Assembly: GCF_000330505.1 (NCBI RefSeq)
Contig: NW_004440309.1
Span: 226,909 to 284,829, forward strand
DNA length: 57,921 nt
Source of the DNA: Entamoeba invadens IP1
Taxonomy: Eukaryota; Evosea; Mastigamoebida; Endamoebidae
Direction of reading: 5' to 3'
Part shown: piece after piece, positions 20,469 through 30,430 of the stretch
Layout: every line of letters begins with the position of its first letter
Position numbering within the stretch: the first letter of the stretch is position 1
The notes under the pieces: model-generated
Told to the model about the DNA's origin: nothing
The model's database searches: none
What the model saw: only the letters and a program-made list of their open reading frames with translations
Made by a program: the position numbers and the translations under genes

Positions 20469-22556
20469 ATGATGGAGCCACGTAAACCTCGAACACATCA
20501 CCATCACGAACCACCCACTCCGACGTTGGAACAACAGCTGGTTCGTCTTTGTGATAAAAAACTGACGGTGTCCCCAAGCACAACACAGACAGAGTCGTGG
20601 ATCATAAGGACAGACATTCAGTCAATAATCGAGACGATAAGGGAATTTTGTTCTCGGAAGGTGGCGACCGAACTTATCGCAGACGAGAAAAGAGTCGAGC
20701 TATTCAGTGCACAATTTTTTGAATGTGTCAAAAAGCTCCCGACTAAACAAGGTAATTACGCCTATTTACTCTTCGCGATGAGTAAAAACGATGGATTGAA
20801 AAGTTGTTCGAACAACATTTTGAAAAAGTTTATATCTGAATTTGGGAATGGAGGGAAAGTCGAGTTTAGAGAATTCAAAAACAAAATGAGGTTTCTGGCT
20901 GAACTGTCGAATCTCACAATGGTGTCGAAAGCGTGCGTGAAAACCATTTTCGAGGAACTTGTGAAAGGAGTTGTTGGTGAGAGAAGTGAGAGTAAAGACT
21001 ATTTGGCGATAGCACTGTTGATAGCAGTGAACTATTTGAGAGATGAAGAAGTTAGAAAGAGTGTTGGAAGTGTTTTGAAGACATACTGCGAGAAGAAAAG
21101 AGAGATAAATAAAGGAAAGATCATTGAAAGCAACAACGAATCATATTTGGACTTTTTGATGAGAGGGTATCTTCAGTGCAATGAGGAGCAATGTACAAAT
21201 AAGTTGTTTGAGTATGGGAAGTTTGAGAATTTGAAAGAAAAGATGGAAGCCGATGAGATCCCTGTTATTGTTCTACCAGAGTTGGTTGGAAAGGATATTG
21301 TGTTTGCTGAGATTTTGAAGGAAGAAGGTACGTTGAATAATGAACCAAAGAAAATGGAAGAGGAACCACCAAAGAACGAACAATTACAAAGCAATAATGA
21401 GAAGAAAGAACAACCGACAAATGGCGACACTGAATCCAAAGAGGTGTTGACAAACAATATGGAGATAATAACTGAAAAGAGCGTGAAAGTGGGGTTTGAA
21501 AAATATTTGCTTATTGACGGTATGATTGATTGTGTCTTTGCATATTATAGCGACTCTCCATTGTTGTTACAAAGTTTACAAACGATGAGTGTTGATAAAG
21601 TCAATTACAACGATATGTGCAATGTGCTATTTTCAATTTACTTGAGTGGTGTTTTGAAGATGGGGAAGATGCTTTTGACGAGTTTTAGTCAGGTACTCTT
21701 ATACATGTCTGAAATGTTCATGCCAATTACCAAAACCGAATTTGAGATATTTGGTAATATCGAAGATTACACCATCAACGCGATAAATTTGTTTTCTCGA
21801 TATTTTAGTATGAAGTACATCCACATGAATTTGGAATTTTCAGATGTGTTCTGGAGGAAGGTTGACGAAAGAATCAAAAAGGGGAAGAAGAGCGACTATT
21901 TATGGACACTCTTTTTCAACGATCTGTCATTGTTTGATGCACGACGCATTCAGAGCGACATGTTGGACCAGAAATATTTAGTTGAGAAAGTTAAAACGAA
22001 AGGAAGAAAGACTTTCTCTGTTGATGAGAAAGAAAAGAATTTGTACGACATTATTTCTGAGGAAATCAACAATGGAGTTAAACTGAGTGAAGTGGAAGAG
22101 AAGGTGAAGAGTGTTGTTAACGAGGATGTTACCCCTGAGGTCTTAATGAAATACGTATTGAACAACTACACCAGTAAAATTGGGGACTTTGATAAGTTTG
22201 TTGAGAAGAATGCGAGTGAAATCAAAGAGAAATTTTTCAAGGAGAAGTTCGTATTTTTCGACTTAATTGATGAGATGAATGCCGAATGCCCGTTTGAGAC
22301 TGTCATTGAAATCAAACGACTCATTCACTACAATGTTGCGAATTTGGGGGATGTGTTCGAGTGGGTGTGTGGTAAAGTGTCCAAATGCACAGAAGGGATT
22401 CACTATGTCGAGTTAATGATTTACATCACGCAGCTCGATGGAAGTGTGAAAAACACAATCATCAAAGCGTTTGAAGACGAAGAAACAAAGCATACCGACC
22501 AATTTGAAAAAGATGTGATTGTTGGAGATAAGGAATTCTACTGCAATTCACTTTAA
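20469..22556 (+). CDS. Nuclear cap-binding protein 80-like (CBP80/NCBP1), MIF4G family
   Basis: A 695-residue all-helical protein of the MIF4G class. A Pro/His-rich start is followed by a MIF4G-like domain (~30-240), a charged insert rich in Glu, Asn and Lys (~290-340), and two further helical blocks. The second block, NYNDMCNVLFSIYLSGVLKMGKMLLTSFSQVLLYMSEMF through SRYFSMKYIHMNLEFSDVFW, parallels the CBP80 block VMYTTLLIELCKL...LATEMLYMRL...FQFRWSWEDW. CBP80 pairs with CBP20 on the 5' cap of nuclear transcripts, in splicing, export and decay. It is shorter than animal CBP80 (~790). Other MIF4G proteins such as a UPF2 or eIF4G relative are the main alternatives. Confidence 0.65.
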   Translation: MMEPRKPRTHHHHEPPTPTLEQQLVRLCDKKLTVSPSTTQTESWIIRTDIQSIIETIREFCSRKVATELIADEKRVELFSAQFFECVKKLPTKQGNYAYLLFAMSKNDGLKSCSNNILKKFISEFGNGGKVEFREFKNKMRFLAELSNLTMVSKACVKTIFEELVKGVVGERSESKDYLAIALLIAVNYLRDEEVRKSVGSVLKTYCEKKREINKGKIIESNNESYLDFLMRGYLQCNEEQCTNKLFEYGKFENLKEKMEADEIPVIVLPELVGKDIVFAEILKEEGTLNNEPKKMEEEPPKNEQLQSNNEKKEQPTNGDTESKEVLTNNMEIITEKSVKVGFEKYLLIDGMIDCVFAYYSDSPLLLQSLQTMSVDKVNYNDMCNVLFSIYLSGVLKMGKMLLTSFSQVLLYMSEMFMPITKTEFEIFGNIEDYTINAINLFSRYFSMKYIHMNLEFSDVFWRKVDERIKKGKKSDYLWTLFFNDLSLFDARRIQSDMLDQKYLVEKVKTKGRKTFSVDEKEKNLYDIISEEINNGVKLSEVEEKVKSVVNEDVTPEVLMKYVLNNYTSKIGDFDKFVEKNASEIKEKFFKEKFVFFDLIDEMNAECPFETVIEIKRLIHYNVANLGDVFEWVCGKVSKCTEGIHYVELMIYITQLDGSVKNTIIKAFEDEETKHTDQFEKDVIVGDKEFYCNSL

Positions 22557-22581
22557 TTTGATTTTTTGATTCTTTGTGTTA

Positions 22582-23385
22582 TTATTTATATGGTTGTTGT
22601 TTTGTGTGTGGAACCAAATAACCCCAAATCCAAGACTTAACATAGTCGAAAGCACTTGCAAGATAACCTGGTTCTTCTGGAACTGTTTTTTCGACATGGT
22701 CAGGAAGGCGAGAGGGTGGAGCATGGAGGAATTTTCTGTTGAACCGAATCCTTCTTAGAACTTCATCTTGTTTGTTGTAGCCGTGGTTATCTCTCATGAA
22801 CGAAAGGACATTGATAAAATTGGATAAAGTTTGAATTGCACGAAAACACTCTTTATCATTTGAAAGTTCAAACATTGATATAAACTGCTTGAGTACATTC
22901 AACTTTGTTTCGTAATAAGTCAAGTCGAGAAATAGAAGTGCTTTCATGTTGTTTTTACTGAAATCAGTCAATGCTGAAGATGTTGCTACATTTCTTATGT
23001 GTCTTAAAAGATGGGAAAAATAAAATCCATAACCAGATTCTCTTTTGTTGAGATTATATACAAGTTTCATTGTATTAGCCCATTGCTTAAATTCTTCTAT
23101 ATTTGCATATCCAGTCTCAATTGCTTTTGTAATAAATAACTGCATATCCCTTTCATTGTTTTTGATATTTTCTAGTGTCAAATGAAAATTCTCTGTAAAG
23201 AGACTCTCTTTTCTTTTGGCTTTATTCCAAAAGTCGTGAAGAGTAAACATATAATAATCATAGTTGGATTCCAATTCTTTCAATACGTTTAAAACATCAT
23301 TTGGAACAATTAATTTGAAAGGTAATCCAGTGGTGGGAAACATTCCATTACACAAAGACAATAACACAAAACACAAAGACAGCAT
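22582..23385 (-). CDS. Secreted or lumenal protein of unknown function
   Basis: About 267 residues from the ATG at 23385, opening with a clear signal peptide (MLSLCFVLLSLCNGMFP). The mature chain is alpha-helical, rich in Asn, Lys and aromatic residues, with one late Cys and no tandem domain. A hydrophobic, Trp-containing stretch near the end (YVKSWIWGYLVP) is too short to be a sure membrane anchor. I do not recognise the family. It is convergent with the CBP80-like gene, 25 bp apart, so the two share a terminator region. Confidence 0.65.
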   Translation of the reverse strand: MLSLCFVLLSLCNGMFPTTGLPFKLIVPNDVLNVLKELESNYDYYMFTLHDFWNKAKRKESLFTENFHLTLENIKNNERDMQLFITKAIETGYANIEEFKQWANTMKLVYNLNKRESGYGFYFSHLLRHIRNVATSSALTDFSKNNMKALLFLDLTYYETKLNVLKQFISMFELSNDKECFRAIQTLSNFINVLSFMRDNHGYNKQDEVLRRIRFNRKFLHAPPSRLPDHVEKTVPEEPGYLASAFDYVKSWIWGYLVPHTKQQPYK

Positions 23386-23578
23386 TTGCAAATGGAGTTG
23401 AAAATTTCACGAAGACCATTATCGTTTGTGGTAGTTTGAATCAAGACCAAACTTCACATTTACTGTTTTTAGAGCACAACTTATTAATACTAAATATAAT
23501 ACAATTTTTTTGAAACAATTTCACAAAAAATAAACTCCCTCAATTCAGTTTTGTGTTGTACATCATTTCTTTTGTGCT

Positions 23579-24388
23579 TTACATATCACTCTTCACTTTT
23601 TCGATTTGTTTCAACGCGTTTTCAAAAGCGTCTTCTCCAAGGAATAAATATAAAGGTGGTTGTTCCATGTTACTTACTTTGATAAGCACTTCAGCTGCTT
23701 TCTTTGGGTCACCAATTAAGAACTTTCCCATACTTTCTGGAGAAAGTCCTTTATATGCGTCTTCTCTCAAAGTGTCATACTCTTCAATTATAGCTGGAGT
23801 TGTTTTAAATGATGTGTTCTTAAAAAAGTCGGTTTTAAAACCTCCAGGCATTACATTAACACATTTTATTCCGAAGTTGACTCCTTCTGAGTTGAGACAC
23901 CCAGAAAGCGCAGTGATTGCATGCTTTGATGCAGAGTATGGCGAACCAAGTGCACTTGGGACATACCCGGCTATAGAAGAGATATTAAAAATAATACCAC
24001 CCTTTTGTTCTCTCATCACTTTAAATACACTACGATACATCCAATATACACCAAAGAAGTTGACTTCCATTTCTTCGCGTAGTGATTACTCATCAACTTC
24101 TTCAACAAATCCAACAAGTGCATATCCCGCATTATTTATGAGACAGTCAATACGACCAAATTTGAGTTTCACTTCAGATACAACACGTACTACATCTTCT
24201 TTATTTTTCACGTTTAAATTCAACGGCAAAAAGTGTTCTGACTCTTTACCAAATTCAGCTTCAATGATGGCTTTTGTTCTTGTAGTAGCAGCAACATTAT
24301 ACCCTTTTGACAACAAAACTTCAATATACGCTTTACCGAACCCAAGTGATGTACCTGTGACAAGCCAGACTCTATTTGACGAAAACAT
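23579..24388 (-). pseudogene. Short-chain dehydrogenase/reductase interrupted by one stop codon
   Basis: Read from the ATG at 24388, this is a full-length (~269 codon) SDR with one in-frame TAA at about 24086-24088 between VEEVDE and SLREEMEVNFFG. All hallmark residues are intact on both sides: nucleotide-binding TGTSLGFG, structural NNAG, catalytic Ser in NISSIAGY, and YSASK. A single-base change (for instance GAA to TAA) would explain it. Because both halves keep family identity and the frame is unbroken, the lesion is recent, or is a base-call error. If translated separately, neither half would be active. The substrate cannot be told; classical SDRs reduce carbonyls with NADPH. Confidence applies to the family. 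Confidence 0.8.
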
Positions 24389-24511
24389 TTGATTTTAATT
24401 GTTTTGATTTCAGTCGTATTAATAAATAGGACATATTACGTGGCATTTACGATGAAATCATATTTATAGAACATGAATAGCGTTGATAACACAAAACAAC
24501 ACACAATAGAA

Positions 24512-26605
24512 TTAAAACACTGGTTTGTAGTTAAACGTTTCATACACGAATCTTACAAGTTCTTTGTCTGCCGTCATTTTGAATTCTTGATAAAGCACAT
24601 CGGCGTCGTAAATGACACCGATTGGGATTCTTTCTGTGAGTGTCTGAATGAATATCATGAGTTCATCAAATGACAACTGTTTTGCAATTATCAGATCGGT
24701 GTATTCCTTCAATATAGCAACAGTGATGAAATAGAACATTTTTTTTGTTGGAAATGCAAACACGGCCTATGTGTCAGTGCTCCACAGAACTTGAACAGAA
24801 CTTAAAACGACAAACATCCCATATTCGAATCAAATCCTCAGTCTTAAAGAACCGTTTAAATAGCAGCGCATTCCACTTATAGCAAAAGAAATAAGAGATA
24901 TCCTTTTGTTGTAAGTAATCACTCAATTGTGGCGATGCAAACCTTAATATCGAATCATTCTTCTTCAGTGCTTTCATGATGACATCATTCCCACAGAAGT
25001 AAAATGGCTGTAAGAAGTCCATCACCAATTTCAAGAGCCAAAAAAGGGTGTTTTCATTCGTCGCTACATCCATTAAGCCGGCTGCTATATCATTCATCCC
25101 TTGTCCATAATTGAGTCGCATATTATAGAATGAATACGTCATCAAGACATTTTTGAGAATCACTAGATTTTGACACCCCAACGTTTTGAATTTCGAATCC
25201 GTGCGGTCTGTCCTTCTCACATCTTTATCTATTTGCACTTCTATTTGTTTGTACATTTTCCAATTCTCCTTCTGCTCGGGTATCACATTCTCCCACACAC
25301 TTTTCATCTTCTCATACATCTTCAGATTCTTCTCTTCCTCCTCCTTCCGCTCCACACGCGTCTTCTTATAATCCAAAAACCCTAAACATAAAGACCACGC
25401 TAGTTCTCGTGCATCTTGTTCGCAACTTCTATAGTATAATGTCCTTCGAATAACATCCATGTTCTCGTCAGATATTCTTCCGTCTTTGTCCATTAATGAA
25501 TTGATCACTTTCATCGACAACGCATTCATCCCTTCTATGTGATTCGTTATGACCAACGATGTCCGTTGGCGTACCAAATCAGGCCGATTCATCTTATCCC
25601 ACGGCGTCTCAGTACCAAGCATCACCGACTTGACTCTCTCCATATTCACGTGGTACAAATGGAATTTCGTCCCATTTTTAGCATCTCTATAACGTTACTT
25701 AATAATTTATTTACTATTAAATTAGTAACAATTATAGTTTTACTATAATTATTATATTTTAATTAATTATAGTATTATAGAGTTAATAATAGAAAGCCTT
25801 TTGAAAGCAACAAACTGCACTACTTTAAGTGTTTCGACACTCTTCAAATCGTTAATCAGATGTTCCACTTCTGTTTTTGCCCGGTCTCCGATAAATTTGA
25901 AAGTTGGGAATATCTCGTTTGTCGCGTTCTTCCCAAATTTCAACGAGTACGTGGCAGTTTCATTCTCGTCCTCAAAGAGTCTAAAGTCGTCTAAAGTGCT
26001 CACACAGACTGTATATCTGTACGCCTCCAAATCACCAACAAACGATCTTGCATTGATCAAATTGAATAATCCGGTTGGGTGGTTGACCGTTTCCGTAGGG
26101 ATGTAGTTGAGGTAGTAAAGTCCTCTTTTCTATATTTCAGTCACCATATTATAAGTATAGTACTTTTATAGTTTTTACAATTATAATACTTTTAACTGAA
26201 CTAATTACAAACTCGGTACAATTGCATGACACCAAAGACCATACAAATGTCTAAACTGATGTAACAATTGTAGTACGTTGAAATGTCTTCACGCTCTTCA
26301 AACGTTTGAGGTATGTCAGGGGTGGGTTGTTGTACATTTAACTCCACTGTGCCAGTCCTCTCCATCACTGGTTTACCAAATGTCTTTTGAATGTATTTAA
26401 GCGGATTGTTGAACGATACAGTACACCCAAAGACAGATACTGCATGACTATTTGCGGTCATTTCGGATGGTTTGATCACTTCATATTGAGAACTAATATC
26501 ATCACTGACCATTAGTGAATGGTCTACTACTTCGGGTTGGTAGTTGTCTTCTGTTGTTTCTATCGACAAGTTGTTCGCGAGTTGAACTGTTTGTTGCCGT
26601 TTCAT
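24512..26605 (-). CDS. TBC domain RabGAP, TBC1D15/Gyp7-like, four exons
   Basis: Exons: 26605-26213, 26129-25816, 25686-24816, 24766-24512. The three introns (83, 129 and 49 nt) all start GTTTGT and end TAG. The spliced message is 1,833 nt and in frame throughout, giving 610 residues. The N-terminal half resembles the TBC1D15/17 leader domain (SLKFGKNATNEIFPTFKF...). The TBC domain carries the Arg finger motif QIDKDVRRTD (Arg near 393) and the Gln finger NYGQGMNDI (Gln near 430), both needed to stimulate Rab GTP hydrolysis. The splice at 24816/24766 restores RIWDAVFAFP of the TBC core. Gyp7-type proteins act on Rab7-like GTPases in late endosome or phagosome traffic. The Rab partner is inference. 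Confidence 0.85.
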
Positions 26606-27040
26606 TCAAAGTTGATTTTTTTAGTTCTTTTCAAGTTTGGTATTTTATTAGAATTTATATTAAATAATTATTATATTATAAATTATAATATATTTTTACC
26701 ATAATATACGATTTGTTTTTTGTATCATCACGAAAGTAATTTCCTTACTTGTTTCGGTATAAATTATTTATTTGGTTGTGTTCGTGTTACTGGTGTATCG
26801 TTGAAGAACATACAACATAAGAACACCTCTGTATAACGAATAACATAAAAATGACTTATTACTTCTTTTTGGTTTGAGTAAGTAATAAAGTTTGAAAAGG
26901 ATAATTTTATATTCTATTTCCTTTATAAATAGTCTAAAAGCAAAAGAATAATAAATTAATTTAAAAAAATTTTGAAAACAATATACGAAAACTAACCAAA
27001 AGAAACTGAAAAAGTCTTGTAATGAACTGAAAAAAATAAA
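26606..27040. other. Divergent promoter region
   Basis: 435 bp of AT-rich DNA between the divergent RabGAP and glycerophosphodiesterase genes; no RNA gene or repeat seen. Confidence 0.5.
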
Positions 27041-28276
27041 ATGATGGGGTTTTGCAAAACAGTCCTGATCATTACAGCCATACTTTACATCTCTTTGTTT
27101 GCTCTGAACGCTATCATCCCACCAAGGAATGCTTATTCCAAACATAGAGTGGTGTATGATGAATACCCAGTTTTGGTTGCACACAGAGGGGGCAGAGGAA
27201 TATATCCTGAGAACACATTGGAAGCAATGCGGATCAGTTATAATCGATACCATGTTGATTTGTTAGAGTGTGATATTCAAATGTCAAAGGATGGCCACTT
27301 TGTTTTGCTTCATGACTTCTGGACAAATCGAACGACTAATGTGAATGCACAGGTACAAGATTTAACACTTGCAGAATTGAAGAAAATTGATGTTGGGTAT
27401 TACTTTACAGAAGACGGCGTGACGTTCCCAATGAGAGGCAAAAATATTACATTCACCACTTTAGAAGAAATGCTCGACGAGTTCTATCAGAAGCCAGTGA
27501 AAATGTCAATTGAATTGAAGGACAAGAAAACGGAATCTGTGGATCGGCTGGTTGAAATATTGTCGAAGTACAAAGATATCAACAAACAGGTATGTATCGA
27601 CTGCTCTAACCACCCAATGCAAAAGTACTTTAGAAGCAAAGTTGGTGATTTCTATTGCACGGAAAACGACGAAATTGAAGGCATAATGATGGGTCTTTTT
27701 GGTGTGTTAAAACTGTCAAGGCTCTATTACTTTATTCAACCAAACCCTGTTGAGTACTACTTTGCGCCATACAAATCGATGAGAGGGTTTGACTTTTTGG
27801 CTGATGAATTGTACAAAGTCCTTCAAAACGAGTTGGACTCGCCATTTATGTATTTTACTGTGAACAACGAACTTGAAATGGCAAGAGCAATCGCATTGAA
27901 TGCAAAAGGAATCATCACAGATCGGCCAGACATCGCATTCAAAGTGTTCAACGCACTTAAAGTTAGAAACATCACTGAGAGCTACGAAAAGAAGTATGAA
28001 CACTTCAACGTTCCTTCTAAAAGAACTTCATGGGAGTTTTCGACGTGGTACATGAAATGTTTGGAGTGGATTGGTGGTAACTTACCAATTGTCGCAATTT
28101 TGGGGATTATGATAAGTATTCCTGTCGGGTTGTTGTTGATCATTTTTAAAGTGGTGATCACGGTTGTTTGTTTTGTGGGTGGGGCATTCACTTCGAAGAA
28201 AAGACAATCACTGACTCAAGCAAACAACAATCATCGAAGAGCCTATGCGCCAAAACAAAAAACAAAATCAGAATAA
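27041..28276 (+). CDS. Membrane-anchored glycerophosphodiester phosphodiesterase
   Basis: A 411-residue enzyme that hydrolyses deacylated phospholipids (glycerophosphodiesters) to glycerol-3-phosphate and an alcohol. An N-terminal hydrophobic segment (residues ~5-25) is followed by the GDPD domain: LVAHRGGRGIYPENTLEAM with the first catalytic His, ECDIQMSKDGHFVLLHD with the metal ligands and second catalytic His, and MSIELK. A second long hydrophobic stretch (~345-385) precedes a basic tail (SKKRQSL...), so the enzyme is likely anchored by two or more segments with the catalytic domain on the lumenal or outer side. The ATG at 27041 is followed by a second at 27044. Family assignment is firm; topology is inferred. 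Confidence 0.88.
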   Translation: MMGFCKTVLIITAILYISLFALNAIIPPRNAYSKHRVVYDEYPVLVAHRGGRGIYPENTLEAMRISYNRYHVDLLECDIQMSKDGHFVLLHDFWTNRTTNVNAQVQDLTLAELKKIDVGYYFTEDGVTFPMRGKNITFTTLEEMLDEFYQKPVKMSIELKDKKTESVDRLVEILSKYKDINKQVCIDCSNHPMQKYFRSKVGDFYCTENDEIEGIMMGLFGVLKLSRLYYFIQPNPVEYYFAPYKSMRGFDFLADELYKVLQNELDSPFMYFTVNNELEMARAIALNAKGIITDRPDIAFKVFNALKVRNITESYEKKYEHFNVPSKRTSWEFSTWYMKCLEWIGGNLPIVAILGIMISIPVGLLLIIFKVVITVVCFVGGAFTSKKRQSLTQANNNHRRAYAPKQKTKSE

Positions 28277-28510
28277 AATTTCATTTATGTGTTTTGTTTA
28301 CCACGATTTGGTAGTTGCCGATTTTTCAATCTATTTTTTGGCATTTTCATATTTTGTTCACGAAATAAGTGTTTTGGCTGTAAACCCTTATTTTCTCAAA
28401 ATTAAATGATCAAATTTGTTTTGTTATGTATCATTATTATGTCGCAAAACATCATTTCCTCATAACTAAAAAGAGTTCTTATTGATCAATTAAAATCACT
28501 CACATCAGTA

Positions 28511-28711
28511 ATGACAGACAACCAAATGACCAACACACAAATCAAAAATCTCGATGGACACGTCAAAGTTCTCGATGAAATAATTCAACTTGCGTTAAAA
28601 GAGAATCAAATACTATCGCGTGAATCTGAATTCTACCAGACGCAAAACATGAGTGTTGAGGAGAGCATGCAATCCCATAAATTCAAGCGCTGTGTTGAGC
28701 CGCCATACTAA
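28511..28711 (+). CDS. Small hydrophilic protein, unknown
   Basis: A 66-residue frame from the ATG at 28511 with a helical, coiled-coil-like segment (VKVLDEIIQLALKENQILS) and a Tyr/Gln-rich end. Base composition is gene-like and richer in GC than the surroundings. No family is recognised. It may be a genuine small gene or a chance frame. Confidence 0.4.
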   Translation: MTDNQMTNTQIKNLDGHVKVLDEIIQLALKENQILSRESEFYQTQNMSVEESMQSHKFKRCVEPPY

Positions 28712-29074
28712 TTAAATTATTTCGACGCGTTTCTTTTGAGTTAACAAAACGTCCAAGTTATTGTTCCAAAGAAAGTGGATTTTGAATCAGGGCGGTTCGA
28801 CGCACTTCGACCGTTGTACCGAAAGAATCGAAGCTGTTAAAACAAAACGCTGACATTTCCATACTTCTACGAATTGAGGAAAATATCAATGAATCAAAAG
28901 AATGAGAGACTATAGTTAATAGAACCATTTTTCTTCTACTACCTTCTTCCTCAAAATTTTTTGGAAAAAAAAAGAAGAAGAGCACTTCCACACTCCGAAG
29001 AATTCTCTCGAACCCCAAGAACACTGTCGAAAAGAAGATGAGTGATTTGGACAATCTTAGCCATTCACTGCTTG
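28712..29074. other. Spacer upstream of the HSF gene
   Basis: 363 bp holding the presumed promoter of the downstream HSF gene. A 34-codon ORF (29038-29142, ATG in a different frame) overlaps the HSF start. A 98-codon minus-strand frame at 28758-29054 has biased composition and is not convincing. Confidence 0.4.
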
Positions 29075-29742
29075 ATGGAAGTGATCACCCCAAACGAAAA
29101 TCCAGACAACACACCAACCCCTTTTATTGTCAAATTATATGAACTTGTGAATGACGAGAAGAGTAAAGACCTTGTTTGTTTATGACATCACATTTTATGT
29201 CTTATCGATAAGAAATAGTCCAAAAAAATAACCAAAATAACAGAAAGATATGCTGGTCACACGAACAGAACAGACCAGGCTTTGTCGTTCTCGAACCCGT
29301 ACAACTCGCCGCAAACGTCCTTCCGAGGTTTTTTAAGCACTCCAATTTCAGTAGTTTTGTGAGGCAATTGAACATTTATGGGTTTCATAAAGTCGACCAC
29401 CCCCTCGGACAGTGTTTTCACCACCCATGCTTCAAAGAAGGACATCCAGAGTTACTCTCGAAAATCCATAGACAACAACCAAAGCGCGCGGAAGCCGAGA
29501 ACGCTGAGATGTATCGAAGCTTACTGCAACGGCTTGAAGAGTTGCAGAAGGAAAGCGTTTCGACTACTAATCAACTCCAACAGCTCAACACAATGCTTTT
29601 TTCATTGAAAGGTCGTATCGACGAAATGGAGGAGCGCATGCAGAGTATGACGGAATGTCTGTATTTCATTAATATGGACGAGTCGAGGTATGGACAACAA
29701 AAGAGAAATAACCCGCCGCCGGCTGCTCCGTCCTGGAAGTAA
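29075..29742 (+). CDS. Heat shock factor-type transcription factor (two exons)
   Basis: Exon 1 is 29075-29173 and exon 2 is 29248-29742, separated by a 74-nt intron with a GTTTGT donor. The joined product is 197 residues. It starts MEVITPNENPD and has PFIVKLYELVNDEKSKDL at the junction, then ICWSHEQNRPGFVVLEP and FFKHSNFSSFVRQLNIYGFHKV, the canonical HSF DNA-binding signature. A helix with heptad-type Leu/Met spacing (~110-165, QLQQLNTMLFSLKGRIDEMEERM) should form the trimerisation coil. The protein ends just after it in a Pro-rich tail, so it lacks a long activation domain. The acceptor is the only AAG-type acceptor proposed in this window and is less certain than the others. Confidence 0.82.
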
Positions 29743-29864
29743 CCTCTGTGTATTTGTTATACTTATTCATATGACCAAAAACAGTTCAAAACCATTCAAT
29801 TGACTGAAATATAGCATACTTCTTGTTAACACTTTTATTATTCAAATACATTCATTACCACTTT

Positions 29865-30098
29865 TTAATCATTTGATAAGAATTGGAACAAACTGTTATT
29901 CCCCCGAATGAAACACTGCGGATAGGAATTCACCTTAACACCTTTAACTGTTTCTTCCGCATTTTCAAGAACTATATTCATCGACCCATCGATCAATGAG
30001 AGTTTCCCAATAAATTTACTCCCATCATTCAATTTCACTGTGCACTCATGTTGAAGCGCTTGCGTGAAAAATTGAACAGACTGAACTTCTGATGACAT
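29865..30098 (-). CDS. LSm6-like Sm protein
   Basis: A 77-residue protein consisting of one Sm fold, the usual length of LSm6. Sm1 motif: CTVKLNDGSKFIGKLSLIDGSMNIVLENAEE; Sm2 motif: FIRGNNSLFQF, matching FIRGNNVLYI of LSm6. LSm6 sits in the LSm1-7 (mRNA decapping and decay) and LSm2-8 (U6 snRNA) rings. The ATG is at 30098. It converges with the HSF gene across 122 bp. Confidence 0.85.
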   Translation of the reverse strand: MSSEVQSVQFFTQALQHECTVKLNDGSKFIGKLSLIDGSMNIVLENAEETVKGVKVNSYPQCFIRGNNSLFQFLSND

Positions 30099-30430
30099 CG
30101 TATGGCTTTTGGAGTTTAATCTTAAGAATGTTTCTAGTTACTTCACTTTTTTAGTTATATTAGTATTATATATACTATACTTTTAATGGTTTGTGTATAA
30201 TTAGTTTATATAATGTTAATGGTTTACTATTTTTAATTTAAAAAAAAAATGTATCTTTTTTCTACAAAAAAAAAAGTCTAATAATAGATGTTATTACGAA
30301 TAAATAAACTATAAATTAACTTTACTTAAACTATATAGATGGCAATAATTTCAGTTGAAAAAATTTATAAAGAAACTTTGAAAGTTTAGAAAATTTTGGA
30401 AAATCTTTGAAAATGAAAAGTGAGTGAATA
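30099..30430. other. Divergent promoter region
   Basis: 332 bp of AT-rich spacer shared by the LSm6 and FERRY3-like genes. It includes a long A run near 30240. Nothing else was seen. Confidence 0.45.

Noticed and set aside
28758..29054. 98-codon minus-strand frame upstream of HSF
   Set aside because: It mirrors repetitive A/G-rich sequence, has a Phe run and no orthology signal, and would overlap the HSF promoter.
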